64,000 nt of DNA from Margaritifera margaritifera (lineage: Eukaryota; Mollusca; Bivalvia; Unionida; Margaritiferidae): positions 3,734,501-3,798,500 of the forward strand of contig JAQPZY010001628.1 of assembly GCA_029931535.1 (NCBI GenBank), written 5' to 3'. Under the pieces are notes generated by a model that was given only the letters and a program-made list of their open reading frames with translations, was not told where the DNA came from and searched no databases. Shown one piece after another: positions 1 through 11,344 of the stretch; the first letter of the stretch is position 1, and each line of letters starts with the position of its first letter. The position numbers and the translations under genes are program-made.

Positions 1-690
1 GCTTGGAAGAGTACAACTTCATATAATTATATGAATTAACAGTTTGTATTATAATACAAAAAATACTAATGATACAATTTTGGTCAGTAGTTTGATGAAA
101 TCGTACTTCCTTGTGACTATGGTATCACTTATAATGGTGAAAATTGGGCGTACCAAATCAAACGTATACTAGATGAATTGTGACTTCATATTTTTGGCTG
201 AATCAATATAATGGTGTGATACCCCATTGTCGAATCAAACATAGATTATATCACTAGTTTATGCAATCATAGAGGAACACCCTAACAACTCCATTAAATT
301 GAATTTGTATGCTATGTATAAAAACACAATTTTGACTTGGAAGCATACCTCTATCCAATTACAAATGATAAATTTAGAATAGCTCTCACTCGCAGTAGCA
401 CATACTCTTGCTGTTGAATTAGGTCGTTATAGAAACGAATCCAGAGAACAGAGGTTTTGTGCATTATGTTATCAAATATCATTCAAACTGAGTATCACTT
501 TTTCTTTGTGTGTCCTTTCTATGGTGACATTGGAAGCAAATATTTACTTAGGTAGTTCTGCTTTTGAAGCCTCACATTTTGATCTCTCGTGTCTTCTCAG
601 TCTAAAGATACAATTTTTAGAGTAGCTAAATACATTTATTTTTTAATGAAATTAAGAGACAGCATACTATCTTGATGACTGCTGTTTTTG
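1..690 (+). pseudogene. 3' end of a non-LTR retrotransposon (LINE) reverse transcriptase, decayed
   Basis: The plus strand, read across several frames, gives the C-terminal tail typical of invertebrate LINE reverse transcriptases. Around 365-465 it reads RIALTRSSTHTLAVELGRYR, then a cysteine cluster RFCALC. After a frameshift near 480 it reads EYHFFFVCPFYGD (the C-x2-C...H-x4-C knuckle region), and ends near 600-680 with SKDTIFRVAKYIYFLMKLRD, which resembles the usual last residues of these proteins. Upstream, 100-250 carries weaker matches (NWAYQIKRILDE, WLNQYN). At least two frameshifts and several stops make it inactive. The window starts inside the element, so its 5' part is not seen. Known: this C-terminal pattern is shared by many mollusc LINEs. 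The clade cannot be assigned by eye. Confidence 0.7.
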
Positions 691-1448
691 TTTGCTCCTT
701 AATATTTGTTTTACCGTCATATAAATACTTGTATCTACATTTATTGTATAAGCACATTATGTTAACACTGTTCAAGATATGACTATAAGCAATTTAAATG
801 TTTAAAGCTAAATAAAATATTCTCTACAAACTATTATCTATTTTCTATTAAAATTGACAATGTAACTAAATTCATGACTGGTCGTGTCTGATGGTATTCG
901 CTTGTCATTTATCGCCCATACTCAAAATAACATAAAATTGATTCAATAGTAACGTTAGATAATCCTAAATAACGTCTATTAACAAAGAGTAGTCCAATCT
1001 TCGTACCTTTAGCATCTCAGAGATTAGAATAAACAAACAATGAACTGATTTTTTCTGTGTTTTGTGTATTCGAAATACCGTCAGTCTAATGAATCATCAA
1101 TATCGTTGCTTTTTTCGCTCTTTATTTCTTTAGTGATTTACATATATAATTATTCAGATAACGTGAATAAGAATGCAGTTTTTAAATGATTTGTGTGAAA
1201 TCCTTTTTCAATCATTAAAGTCGATCTAAAACTAACAGGACAATACAATTTTTATTCCAACCATATCTTCCTTTGAAATTATAGTTTGCAAGTATATAAT
1301 ATATATTTGGATTTTTCTGCCACGTCTCAATTTATCGTCAATCTGTATTAGTTCGGAAATCGATCGATTGTTACATGCCTCGATTTAGGAAAGTTTGTTT
1401 GATTCTCATATATGGTTTTTCCAATGAATATTATCGATTCCTGTAAAA
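691..1448. other. AT-rich stretch, no gene recognised
   Basis: Both strands are stop-rich. No repeat, RNA or splice-bounded exon is evident. The first part may be the untranslated 3' tail of the preceding LINE. Confidence 0.5.
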
Positions 1449-1640
1449 ATGGTGCTAGTAGCATGTTATTTGGCAGAGCGTCTGATTCGTAATCCAAGGA
1501 TCGCGGTTCGATACCACCCAACCCAGACCTGGTCAGCTGCTTCAGTGTGTCCTCAGGAAAGACACCCATTTCCCCGGCATGGTATGGCGAATAATGTCCT
1601 CAAAATGCTGTTGAAAACCAAAACAACCAAGCAACATGTT
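1449..1640 (+). repeat. tRNA-derived SINE
   Basis: A pol III promoter is visible: an A-box-like TGGCAGAGCG at 1471-1480 and a B box GGTTCGATACC at 1505-1515, about 25 nt apart as in a tRNA. The tRNA-like head is followed by a non-tRNA body (CTTCAGTGTGTCCTCAGGAA, 1540-1559) that resembles the conserved central part of metazoan tRNA SINEs. The head does not fold into a clean modern tRNA and runs straight into the body, so it is a SINE rather than a tRNA gene. The 3' boundary is approximate. Confidence 0.65.
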
Positions 1641-3382
1641 ATTATCGAATGTCTTATGTGTTATATCTCAACAAGTGAGCCAATATTTACATTTATACGG
1701 ATACGAATACTCAGGTCCTGAGATCAAGGTATACAATTGATTCATCGGATGTTCCGGTATCTCCGAGCATCACTCAGCTATCCAAAGGCGTTCATATAAG
1801 TGAAAATGAATTCTGAATACAGAAAAATTCTTTACTCGAAGATTTTGGCGAGTAAACTTAAGACCTATATGTACACATATATCCTGATTACATTTTTTGC
1901 TGTTTCAAGTAGGTTTAGATCGGCTGGGTTTCTCGATAGTTTCCAAGCAGAAATCTGTTCAAAGCAAATTTATTTCAGAAGGAAAGATCCTCCCCTCCCT
2001 TCGTCTAAAATCGGACTAAATAGTTAACACTAAAATTGAATACACCAACTCACTTACACAAATGTAAACATGTATATCTAGTGCTGGAAATAAACATCTT
2101 AAAATAATATATTTTCTTAATCGTAAGATATTTACACACAAAGTCGTGATATATATTGCACGAAAATTTTCAATTTCTGCCATTTTTGTTTTTGTAGGGA
2201 ATAAACGACCTGTTTTGTCCCAACCTAAATCCCTAGCTAATATGCAGTTCTATATGTTTGTATGCAATGCATTACTATCAACATAATTTAGATTGTACAT
2301 TTGTGAAATAAAAAGGATAAACATAGATTGGTGGCGACTTTAGAAGTTTATATTTTGCAATGTTGTTGTAAATCAATTGACCTCTGTACAAAATATGAGT
2401 ATTTCCCCCACCAACCTCGACTGGCGTATGATCTGAGATGAGACAAAGCCCCTCAAAATTTATAAACGGGAAAAAAGTTTCAGTTGTGATTTTGCAGTAA
2501 GTCTTAACATATTCCAGTAAGATGTTTCTCGAACTGTTCAAACTCATTAGTTGGGAACGACACAAAAGGAGGATGCCAGTTGCACGATCAATATATCCGT
2601 TGTATTCATAGTCAAAAAACGAAGGAAGTGTTAGAAGCAAATGCGCCAAAAGCAATAAGGATTGAAATGCTTTGTTACAAATATAATCAATCGAACAGGA
2701 CATCCGTCATCTGCCATATTTCGACGTACGCTTTACCTAATGAGCTGTATGTACAATTTTTGAAAATAATCTTCCTGAAGATTTATTCATAGGTAGATTA
2801 TCCTCATTGTATATGTTTTTGTTCATAAACCATATCACTGTCCCAGTTGTGCAAGTAAAAAGAAAGTAAGAGATATTTCCAATGATCCGATTTTTGCAGC
2901 TATTCAAGTACACTAATACATCATGACTGTCACTACACCGCGACTAATTTTATTATGAGATTAAAACATAAATTCTTTTAAATGAGAAAAGTTATTTTTA
3001 GGATTACCGACAGTTATTTGAGAAATTCGCACATTGTAAGATCAAATAAATATAAAAAATAAAATAAATGAGTATTATACCGCTATAAAAGATTCCAAAT
3101 ATTTAAAAAATTGATGGTGGAACAGGTCGATACCAGGTTTATTTGCCTAAGGTCGAAACGGAGATCTGAGCCCAGTGATAAAGTGTCCATGTTTCATGAC
3201 CCTTATACCAAACACAAACCAGTCCTTGACTGACAAAAACCTGCCAACAACTGCAAACTTTAATTGAAAATAGATTACCGCGTGCCAGTGAATGTTGGCT
3301 TTGTTGACCCATTTTATTTTATTTTGTTTTTGCATTTTTAGTCGATTTTTATTTTATACCCTATTTTTCAAAATTATTTTTA
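1641..3382. other. AT-rich stretch with one unclassified open frame
   Basis: The only notable open frame is on the minus strand, 2703 to 2278 (141 codons). It has a hydrophobic N-terminal third (SLLLLAHLLLTLPSFF) and no motif I can name. An open frame this long is uncommon in such AT-rich DNA but not beyond chance. No start context or splice site supports it. The rest shows nothing. Confidence 0.3.
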
Positions 3383-3488
3383 AAAAAACACGCCCACCCT
3401 ATGCTTCAATCTTCATGACTGCCAATTTAAAATATTTCCTCTAAAAATTTCAAATATCCTTACCTGAACCTGACTTGTTTCAATTATT

Positions 3489-3530
<42 letters not shown>

Positions 3531-3634
3531 AAAAAACGAGCGAGCGGCTTGCCTGAGGCGAGGGGCCGCATTAATATCCTCGATTTTGTTTTTTTAAGAT
3601 TCACTTTCTAGCGAATAAATATTCAGTAAATTCA
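3383..3634 (+). repeat. left terminal inverted repeat of the Polinton
   Basis: Reverse-complemented, this matches 15503-15726 over its whole length with substitutions and small indels. Shared blocks include GAATTTACTGAAT, GAGGATATTAA, CCTCGCCTCAG, GTTCAGGTAAG, GAAGATT and GGTGGGCG. It contains a poly(A) run of about 44 (3490-3533) that is short and interrupted in the right copy. Confidence 0.8.
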
Positions 3635-5081
3635 GAGAACAAGGATTAAAACCTCAAGAAATAACTAAAATACCAAAAATAAAACGCCAGTACGTCGCTG
3701 GAGGCGACACGGATTTCCCTCTCGAGCGAGCGCAACGAAATAGGAAGGAGGGTCTTTATATCCCCAATTTTAATATTGGTCAAATTCACTATCCAGTGAA
3801 TACGAATTCACAATGCACTGAGTCTACTATTATATAATTATATAAGTGCATAGCGCATAGCTTTATCGATTGGTTTACTCCGAGGCTGAAATTTAGGATA
3901 TTCGTTCTATCTACCCGTATGTTTTGATGAAAAAGTACATGAGTAGTGATATTATCCAACGTAAAAAGTAACTTAAAGCCACTTCATTTACCACAAACAC
4001 AGGCAAACTTACCACTTTCACTAAATACTACCTACAAATTCACAAATACTTTTATATGCTGACCTGTCCTGTCTTGACGGAATGGCTTTGAGTTGTTTAT
4101 TCAGACCATACCTTGACCTTTAGTTGTTTATCAAACCCGTAGCTAAAACATGCATATGCCGGTTTTGTCTGGAGAAGAATACATGGTAAGTTAGTTTATC
4201 TATTTATAGATTGGCCTCTCCTCTCTTGATGTATACTGTAAGAATTTAAGACATAGATGATTAAAATAATTATGATGTTATGTACGTATGTACGCAGAAA
4301 GTATTAATAAGAGAAAGCTTTTAAATTTGCAAGTTAATAACCGGGAGGTGTAACTCAATCATTATATAGACAGAAAATTATAATATTACCAACTGTGTAT
4401 AATGGCACAATTGCTAATGACTTGTAAAACGCAGTTTGAGGGATCAAAACCAGGTTTCCGCTTAATAAATTTTGAATATATAATTGAGTACCACCTTAAT
4501 ACCTAAAGCTAGACGCATAAAGAAGATAAAATAAAAACCTGAAAATAATAATAAATTTAAAGAAAAATAATACTGCTAACGTATTATTAAGCATGACACA
4601 AAATCTCGTGTATGCAAAAAAAAAAAAAAAAAAATCCCAAAAACATGACACATGACCTAGTGTATGCAGAAGAAAACAATACTGGTGAAGTATGATGAAG
4701 CATGACACAGAATCTTGTGGTTGCAATAAAAATTTGCAAAACATTTCGATAGCTGGGAATTGAAGAAAAATATCTGCAAAGAAACGCTGCCTCTCACATG
4801 TGGATAACTGGTTGCTTTCCTATGCAATATCTACAGGGGAGAGGCTTTAGATATTGAAGTATTTTTAAAAATATTTGTTTCTATAAAACAGCTCTATTAA
4901 CTAGCTAGTTAATATTATCACTATAATTAACCTGACATTTTTATAATGCTAAGAATATTAATAAGGTCATAAAACTTACATAATTATTAATAAACGTATG
5001 ACTACAACTAACCAATAAAAATATTTAAGGGATCTATTTTACGTTCCTAGAAGTCCTTTTGTTTTCGCAAACATTAAAATA
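3635..5081. other. inner flank of left Polinton end; short direct repeats
   Basis: At 3715-3830 a second, partial copy of the TIR motif occurs (GAGCGAGCG, then TTCACTATCCAGTGAATA), suggesting a local duplication of TIR sequence. At 4590-4740 a roughly 53-bp unit with the core CATGACACA is repeated three times, with an A-run inside. No coding trace was found. Confidence 0.5.
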
Positions 5082-5985
5082 TTGTGGGGGCAAATTAAAC
5101 TGGATAAGAATAAAACACCTAAGCAAGGGCAAGGAGCGATAAAATATTCTAAAAATAAAGAGTGGTTGATAAAACAGTCTACTTACACATTGGATAAGCA
5201 AGACAAAAATGATTCAATTATGAAATGGTTTATATTAGTCACGTTTATGACCAGTTTCAAGCATATATAGTTGATATGCAAGCAGATCAAAAATTTACTA
5301 TTGGTTATAAGTATATTTTGGCCTTTTCAAACTAGTCCAGGTACAAAAAGTCAAAACAAAAAGGGGTATGACATACATGACGCTTTCAGGGAAATATCTG
5401 AAGAGAGACAATCAGAAAAAATACAGTTCGATGAAGGAAAGAAAGTTTATAACCTTAGTGGAACGGTTTAATCGAACTCTCAAGACCAGAACGTGGATAT
5501 ATTTTACTACAAATTAAACCAGAAAATGGGTAGAAATATTAAAACGCCTTATTGATGGATACAATAGATCATATCACAGATCATAGACATGTTAATAATG
5601 GAAGCCAGTAAACCTAGCAACAGGTCAACAGTATGGATCAACTTTTTCAGCTATCTTACAACAGATGCCTATGGAACGCCCAAATATAAAAGAGTTAGAA
5701 AATCAGGATCTTAAAATATATGTCTATTTCTTCTAAAGGCTATCTTCCTAATCTCACGAAAGAGATTTTTGTAATCAAACAACTAATTTTCGGAGGCCTG
5801 CGTTATATAAACTAGAAGACTTAAAGGTAGAGCATATTAGGGGAATATTGTAATAGGAGAAATTATCTATATCTGAAAAGTAACATGACGAGAACATTTT
5901 ATAAACTAAAAAACTCAAAGGCAAAAAATATGTGCCGGTAAAATCGAAAGAATAGAATGAATCTTTTAATAGTTGGGGGCCGGAA
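5082..5985 (+). pseudogene. Polinton integrase (retroviral-type DDE with chromodomain-like tail), broken
   Basis: Known role: the integrase inserts the element's linear DNA into the host genome. What is seen, in order across shifting frames: a linker ending in EWLIKQSTYTLDK (5160-5200); the first catalytic region IVDMQAD followed by GYKYILAFSN (5255-5330); the second aspartate in IQFDEGKKVYNL (5425-5455); and the glutamate region ERFNRTLKTRTW (5461-5496) with YNRSYHRS further on. The C-terminal part shows GYLPNLTKEIF (about 5735-5770), RPALYKLEDL (5780-5820) and a chromodomain-like block with NESFNSW (near 5960). Stops occur at 5515-5517 and 5584-5586, and at least three frame changes are needed. 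The order and motifs are those of Polinton integrases rather than of LTR elements. It lies next to the left TIR, a usual place for this gene. Confidence 0.8.
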
Positions 5986-6953
5986 TAAAATATTGCCTCA
6001 CTGAAATAGCTTCTTTTTTATATCACTTTAATCATTTGAGTCATATGTAACAAAAATGTATATTATATCAATGGAACCAATTTTATGTTATATATGTCAT
6101 GAAATTAAGTCTATTGTTGAAATGGGACGATCAAATTCAAGCAAAAAAGATGCAGTGTGCCAATATAATACATTTTTATTGGTATAATAGAAGAGATAAG
6201 AAAAAAGGAGAATACAACCAGAAACAAATTACCTGTGAATGTAAAATAAATTAACAAGAAGCTCAGTGTCCATTCATAAAGAAAATAAATTTGGCACCAG
6301 TTTTATTGATGGAAAATAGTGCTAACAATACGAAACAATTATATTTGAAATGACGTATTGCTAAATAAGTGTGACAAAATTTATTTCATCGTCTAACTGG
6401 TGTGTGTAGCAGCAGCAGGGGCAGTATCACAAATTCCTCCTATAATAGACTAAAAAAAAGGTATTAAAATATTGCCGGCTAGTTGTTTATTTTACCATCA
6501 TCACCACCACCACCACCCCAAAAAAGACAACAACAGCAAAAAAATTGTCGAATTACCTGGTGCCATTGGTGCTGTAATAACTAGAAAGAGATTCGAAGTT
6601 CAGCTTCCTACGAGAAGGGAGATTAAAACTTCCTTTAATTAATACTCCAGCTACAAGAGAATTAAAACGAATTGTGAAGGAAGTTAAAACAGAATTATTA
6701 CAAGAGAGTTATAAGACTCGTTCAATAAACGTCTAAATAAATGTAGATTTATACCCGAAAAAGTAGAAAGTCATCAGCATTATTTGATTCATTTATTTAT
6801 TATTCTTTTTTTTTTTTTACAAATAAGTTGGACAGTGGACATTGAAAATAGAAGATAGAAAAATTCGAGATTTTGCAAAAGTCCAGCTTGATGTATCTAT
6901 TATACTCAGAATATGAGATGATTCCGGCAGATTAATTCAAGCCGTTTTGTAAA
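5986..6953 (+). other. Polinton interior, scattered coding-like scraps
   Basis: Short plus-strand traces are visible but too broken to name: a Cys-containing segment CYICHEIKSIVEMGRSNSSK (6085-6145), an alanine-rich piece VAAAGAVSQIPPIID (6405-6450) and ITRKRFEVQLPTRREIK (about 6577-6630). A CAC-rich simple stretch lies at 6497-6520. I infer remnants of small Polinton genes; none is assigned. Confidence 0.35.
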
Positions 6954-7253
6954 TTGGTATTACATAACAAAGCTAAAATCATAATATACCGAAATGAAAT
7001 GGAAACAAAAGTTCAAGAAATGTTTGATGAACTACATAGAAAATTCGGACAGGAAATAGATCTAGAAATAAAATGGTTTAAAAAAAAAAAAAAAAATTCG
7101 ACTTCACATATTGATGAATTTAAATCATTAAGAGGACATTCATACATAGATTTACCAGATTGGATAAAGAATATAAAAGCCAGCTTTAATGAACAAAATT
7201 GTGACAATAGTTTTTTTTGGTTTCTTTTTTATATACAATATAATCTGTTATAA
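6954..7253 (+). pseudogene. fragment of the Polinton polymerase-associated N-terminal region
   Basis: A 99-codon open stretch carries YIDLPDWIKNIKA followed by NEQNCDN and an aromatic run. This matches a pattern I associate with the region N-terminal to the protein-primed family B DNA polymerase in Polintons and related sequences (small/aromatic-LP-x-W-I-x-NKKA, then N-x-QN-x-D and a Cys-Phe-x-W motif). The preceding residues (about 6985-7075) look like the coiled, charged segment that usually comes before it. A run of A residues (7079-7096) has expanded inside it. The polymerase exonuclease and palm motifs (the YxDTD type) are not found downstream, so the catalytic part is lost or unrecognisable. 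Assignment is by motif memory and not by alignment. Confidence 0.5.
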
Positions 7254-7604
7254 ACCCACCTAGAGATCAACCGTATAGGCCACAAAAAATAATGTTGACA
7301 AATATAAGCATTAGATTAATAAATGCGCAACAAGTATTCAAGATATAACAACATTTGAAAAATAATTTAATATATTAGTCAATCCATATGAACCATTAGA
7401 AAAACTTATAAGACCATTTTAATATCTTCATCTTTCTGTTTCTTTTAATTGTTTAATTCTTTATGCAATTCTTGAAGTTGTGATTGTAATGTGTTGTAAT
7501 TTTCTATAGACGTCTTTATTTACTCCGCCTCACACTTTAAGGCTAATATCTAATATTTCGGCATTTGTCTTTCTTCAGTTGGCTATAAGAATTGTTGTAT
7601 GTTT
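7254..7604. other. Polinton interior, no gene recognised
   Basis: Only short stop-bounded pieces occur on either strand. Confidence 0.4.
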
Positions 7605-7990
7605 CTACATGTTTCTTGTTTGATTTCGCTTTAAAAGTTTGTAAAGTTTGTAAAGCACAGATAGAATACCTAATCTCTTGGAAAATAAATCCTGAGCATC
7701 TGAATCCTTTTCGTCTATTTGGAGCTCTGACAGTTTAGTAGATCTGTATGTGATACCCTGATCCACACCTGTTAATGTATTATTAACTTGTAATCTCCAT
7801 GTTTTTATATTTTTTAAATTATTTCCCTTCAATGTCTTTTGTATTTGAGCGTCAACACGCGTACAAATACTCTAGTAGCTGCATCAGATTTTTCCATAGG
7901 ATCTGCTAAATTTGTAATACGGTTGTTTTTCAAGTTTAAGTCACTGTTCAGTGTTTGACTTAGTGCTGCATCTTTCCTATCTTTTTTGTC
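7605..7990 (-). pseudogene. phage-fibre-like gene fragment, copy 1
   Basis: Minus-strand translation beginning near 7985 reads KDAALSQTLNSDLNLKNNRI, then ITNLADPMEKSDAATRVFV, and after a frameshift near 7860 continues as the 75-codon frame starting at 7832 (GNNLKNIKTWRLQVNN...). The block 'N-x-N-x-I-T-N-L-x-x-P-x(4)-DAA-T/N-x-x-(Y/F)-V' is the repeat found in phage tail-fibre-type proteins, and I associate it with fibre-like genes of some Polinton-like elements. The role would be host attachment; that is inference. A second copy lies at about 15030-15110 on the same strand. The gene is interrupted and its 3' part (7440-7600) is full of stops. Confidence 0.5.
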
Positions 7991-8116
7991 TTTCTCTATG
8001 AGTTTAAAACCAATATCACCAGAAGCTCATAATTATATTTCTGTCATTTATTTAACATGAAACGGGCAACTTAATTTGCCTCTACCTAAGCTTAAGTAAT
8101 TACTACTGTGCGCGAG

Positions 8117-8570
8117 TTAACTTGCGTGAGCTGTTCTAAACACAGATCCAATTATCATACCATTAAAACCTATTAATGCTAATATTAAATCTGTTAATAA
8201 TACCTCTTTGCAACTGTTTATATGGACTATCAACGTAATATGAGATGAAACCAACGTAATATACATTTTAATAAGTAGGACTCTAACAAAGTAAAGTAGG
8301 AACTGGTACAGTAGTAGTTCTTTGTTTTGTTTTGGTTGATTATAGAAAATACATAAGTTCAAAAATCCCCAAACTGTATCTTATTCGGTAGATATATTAA
8401 TATATCTCTGACTATTAAATCCTAGTAATTTATAGTTGTAGTTTGTTATACACACTGCGTAGTTATTACTCAGAGTTATTAAAAATTTAAAGTTATGTTT
8501 CTGACAGTCAATATCTATGCCTTCTACACTGTCGTTATTTTCAATCATTCCCTCTTCGACGTTTTCATAT
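8117..8570 (-). pseudogene. unidentified Polinton-interior gene fragment
   Basis: Apart from one in-frame stop, the minus strand stays open from about 8567 to 8117. It starts ENVEEGMIENNDSVEGIDID, runs through ITLSNNYAVCITNYNYKLLGF and ends in a hydrophobic 81-codon part (8362-8117). Long openness through one stop suggests former coding sequence. The LLGF region loosely recalls a small structural protein of Polintons, but I cannot confirm this. No start codon is evident. Confidence 0.35.
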
Positions 8571-8974
8571 ATATTTCAAGATTAACCATCAGGTATTAAT
8601 ATTGTCTTGGTTTCAATTTTATCGTTTATATAATAGAATATATTGGGTTTTTATCGTTTGAAATATTGCAATAAGCAACTACAAAATATATTCGCTGTAA
8701 TAAAGTGAAAATTTAATATCAATGTTATCAACTGCATTTGAAAATATATTTCTTTCTCAGACAGTAATGCAGCTAGGCTTTGCCTTTAGGCATTGACAAT
8801 CTTCAATTTAAGTAACAGGAAAAGACTTGCAAAGCAGGACTTTTGCATGATTATTTGCAGCTACGTTCTTGCAACCATTTGTTGTTCATTGACTATCATA
8901 TTAAATTAATCATGACTTTATTTCATTATCGTTAAGTTATTTTCTCGTCATTTCATCAATATTATTTAGCGTAC
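8571..8974. other. Polinton interior, no gene recognised
   Basis: Minus strand has short hydrophobic scraps (near 8660-8740) and many stops. Nothing is assigned. Confidence 0.35.
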
Positions 8975-9193
8975 TCACAGCATGGTCACAATCTCATTGT
9001 GTTTTAAAACATTAATGCATACTAGCTGGTCTTTTAAAGTTTTTGCAACAAATGCAAGTAAAGTTACACCAAACCCTGTAAAAGCTAGAGGAATAATAAG
9101 TCCCGTAATGCTTGCAGCTCCTAAACTAGCATCTGCAATACCCACTCCACCATAAACACTTGCCATACCAAAATCCACAAAGTTGTAAAACAA
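8975..9193 (-). pseudogene. small hydrophobic protein fragment typical of Polinton-like elements
   Basis: The 72-codon frame reads GMASVYGGVGIADASLGA, then a Gly/Ala-rich hydrophobic segment (SITGLIIPLAFTGFGVTLLA), then a short basic stretch and a tail with KHNEIVTML. The arrangement (Gly/Ala-rich hairpin of two membrane-like helices followed by 'K..K/H-x-x-I-x-x-L') is one I have seen in uncharacterised proteins linked to Polintons of aquatic invertebrates. Its function is unknown; a virion-membrane or minor capsid role would be guesswork. The upstream part is lost in stops. Confidence 0.45.
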
Positions 9194-9855
9194 TTATATA
9201 CTGCTTTTTTTGTTGATGTTGTTGTTCTTACACATCTGTCGTGTTCTATCTCTTTACCAAAATGAGTATTAATTTCATTAATTTTCATCAACGTAAGATT
9301 AATTTCATGGTGTTAGGTGATGTATCTACCATTCAAAAGTATTAATCTATTAAATTTATAGTTTAAGTATTTAATTCTTTTGTATGGTTATATACCTTGT
9401 GCTATTAAACAGTGAGTCATAAACTGATGCAAAGAAATAGGAATAGCCAAATTTATTACTTCTTCTATATCCATGTTAATTGGTGAATCTATTTTAGAAT
9501 TAAATATCTTCTTCAAATGCATACTGAAACTTACTGAAAGAGTTGAATTTAATGCTGCCTATTCTTGTTACCAACTAGTTAATCTATTGACTGTACAGGT
9601 AATCTGTTAACTGAATAGTTATTCTGCACCATTTATCGAAATATATTTACTTTATTTATAACCGGCTTGCAGCCGCCTATGGAGTTAGTAGTCTCCTTCG
9701 TTCCTGTATCTTTTTTATGTATTTTATTTGTTAAAATACCTGACTTTGAATATATAACACTCATTCTAATAGCAACACTTGCACTACCTATCACGCAATA
9801 AATGTTGCGTGAGCTTTTGTTGTTATATGAGTAAATTTTGTTAATATCAGCTCTC
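9194..9855 (-). other. Polinton interior with a 76-codon open frame of unknown nature
   Basis: A minus-strand frame from 9863 to 9633 begins in overlap with the end of the next gene upstream (TAG at 9856-9858) and contains a weakly hydrophobic segment (IYCVIGSASVAIRMSVIYS) like a single membrane anchor. It could be a small membrane protein or chance. Confidence 0.3.
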
Positions 9856-10044
9856 CTAGTCATAAAATCTTTGTTCTTCTTTAACTTTTCTGCTTTGGCT
9901 TTTTATAAATTCTTTTGAACGTTTCTTTTTATGTTGTTTTCCAAGTTCAGTCCTACGTGGATCTGTTATCCTTTATGAAGTTACCTTCTCTGGTGATTTA
10001 GGAAATTTAAAATTTGCTTCAGTTTTACTTTCCCCTGCTTCCAT
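9856..10044 (-). pseudogene. small basic Polinton-type protein, one nonsense codon
   Basis: Begins with ATG at 10044 (MEAGESKTEANFKFPKSPEK), meets an in-frame stop at codon 24, then continues in the same frame as TDPRRTELGKQHKKKRSKEF with a lysine-rich tail until TAG at 9856-9858. A 'TDPRR-x-ELG' motif followed by a basic tail is, from memory, shared by short uncharacterised genes of Polinton-like elements. The clean start, the single stop and the overlap with the next small frame point to a true former gene. Function unknown. Confidence 0.45.
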
Positions 10045-11344
10045 TTATTTTGGAACTAAATTACATCTTTCTTGAAGAGTTACTAAAGTTATGTTCAAGT
10101 CTTGTTTTAACCTGATATCCTGTTTAAGAATTCTAGCGTCCTGTTTAAAGTAGCATTTTTATCAAATTGCAAATATCTTAAATTAATAATATTTGTAGTT
10201 ACTAACGTTCTAGAGTTCTGCTTGCATTACTTTTTGAATCCTCTGGCGTTACTATCGTAACGTCATTACTATAAATTACGTCCTGGTTTCATCTTTCTTT
10301 ATAAAATTAATGTGCTTAAAAGTTATCAAGTTAGCATTTAATGCTAAAATTTGCAATCGATGCGTAACTTATTCATGTAAGATGTTATTCCTAGTATTAT
10401 TACATCTGATACTGACTTCCTATTTCAGCTGATCGAACATTGACAAAAATTTCAGGTTTTCTTCGGTTCCGCTCTACAGTTATGATGTACTTCAGAGAGA
10501 AGGACCGGGAGAAGGTGAAGTTGTTTGCATTGGTAACATGCACTATGGAGAGAATGTTTGCACGCCTCTATGCTACTTTCATGTACTGTGACTGAAATTG
10601 CTTTATATGTGGTAATTATGGCAACGATCCACTATCTAATGCAGACAGCTGATCAAAATGACTGCTCCCATATGCTCGCAAAAATGAGCCTGAACTAGTC
10701 CTAAGTAAACTAACGTTAGTAGTTATTAAAATCGGGAAAATTAATTTTGCCAGAGTAGACAATACCAGCTTCTGAAAGAGCAATAAATGAATTAAATAAT
10801 GGAAAAAAGTAAAACTAGTTATCGGATCCATGTGTCCAATTTACCATTGAAGTCCAGGAAGTGAAAGCGACCAAGCGGAGATAGCAGTCTTTTGAGATGT
10901 GCACATCTGAAGTAAGGCCAAACTGTATACTCTATAACCCGAATTACACCCATCAATCATACGCCAAACTAAAAGGAATTAAAAGTTATTTTAGCAATAA
11001 CTAAGATGTGCAACCTAAGATATACAAGATCTGTTTTAAATAACCAGGATAGCCATTGAGGAAAACGTTGGAAGTTCTTTTTCTTTACAAATCAAACCTT
11101 ATGCAAATTACGAACTGTAGAGCGGAATCTTAATTTGTTTCGAATCCATTTTATCCAACTCCTAATCAGTTAAGTGTTTGCCATTTATTTCCTTGCATGT
11201 TCCATTTACTATACTAATTTTTACTTCCTCTTTATAGGCTTCGCTTGCTCCGTCTTAATTATTACTAATGGTATCAATGCGTTGTTCGCATTCTACAAAA
11301 CCTAATTCTTTTTCAAGGCGTTTTCTTCATTTCAATATGGTAAA
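10045..11344 (+). other. Polinton interior with unassigned coding-like scraps
   Basis: On the plus strand at 10480-10570 there are open stretches in two frames, and at 10905-10985 one reads SEVRPNCILYNPNYTHQSYA and continues with KLKGIKSYFSNN before a stop. These look protein-derived but I cannot place them. No capsid, protease or ATPase motif could be confirmed here. Confidence 0.3.

Noticed and set aside
1449..1530. tRNA gene
   Set aside because: A and B boxes are present but a full cloverleaf with acceptor stem is not, and the sequence continues into a SINE body.
2278..2703. 141-codon minus-strand gene
   Set aside because: No motif, signal, splice context or repeat support; kept only as a note because length is compatible with chance in AT-rich DNA.
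4149..4190. First exon: an ATG-led frame ending in ATG|GTAAGT, a consensus donor
   Set aside because: Only about 12 codons, inside the Polinton end, with no acceptor or continuing exon found.
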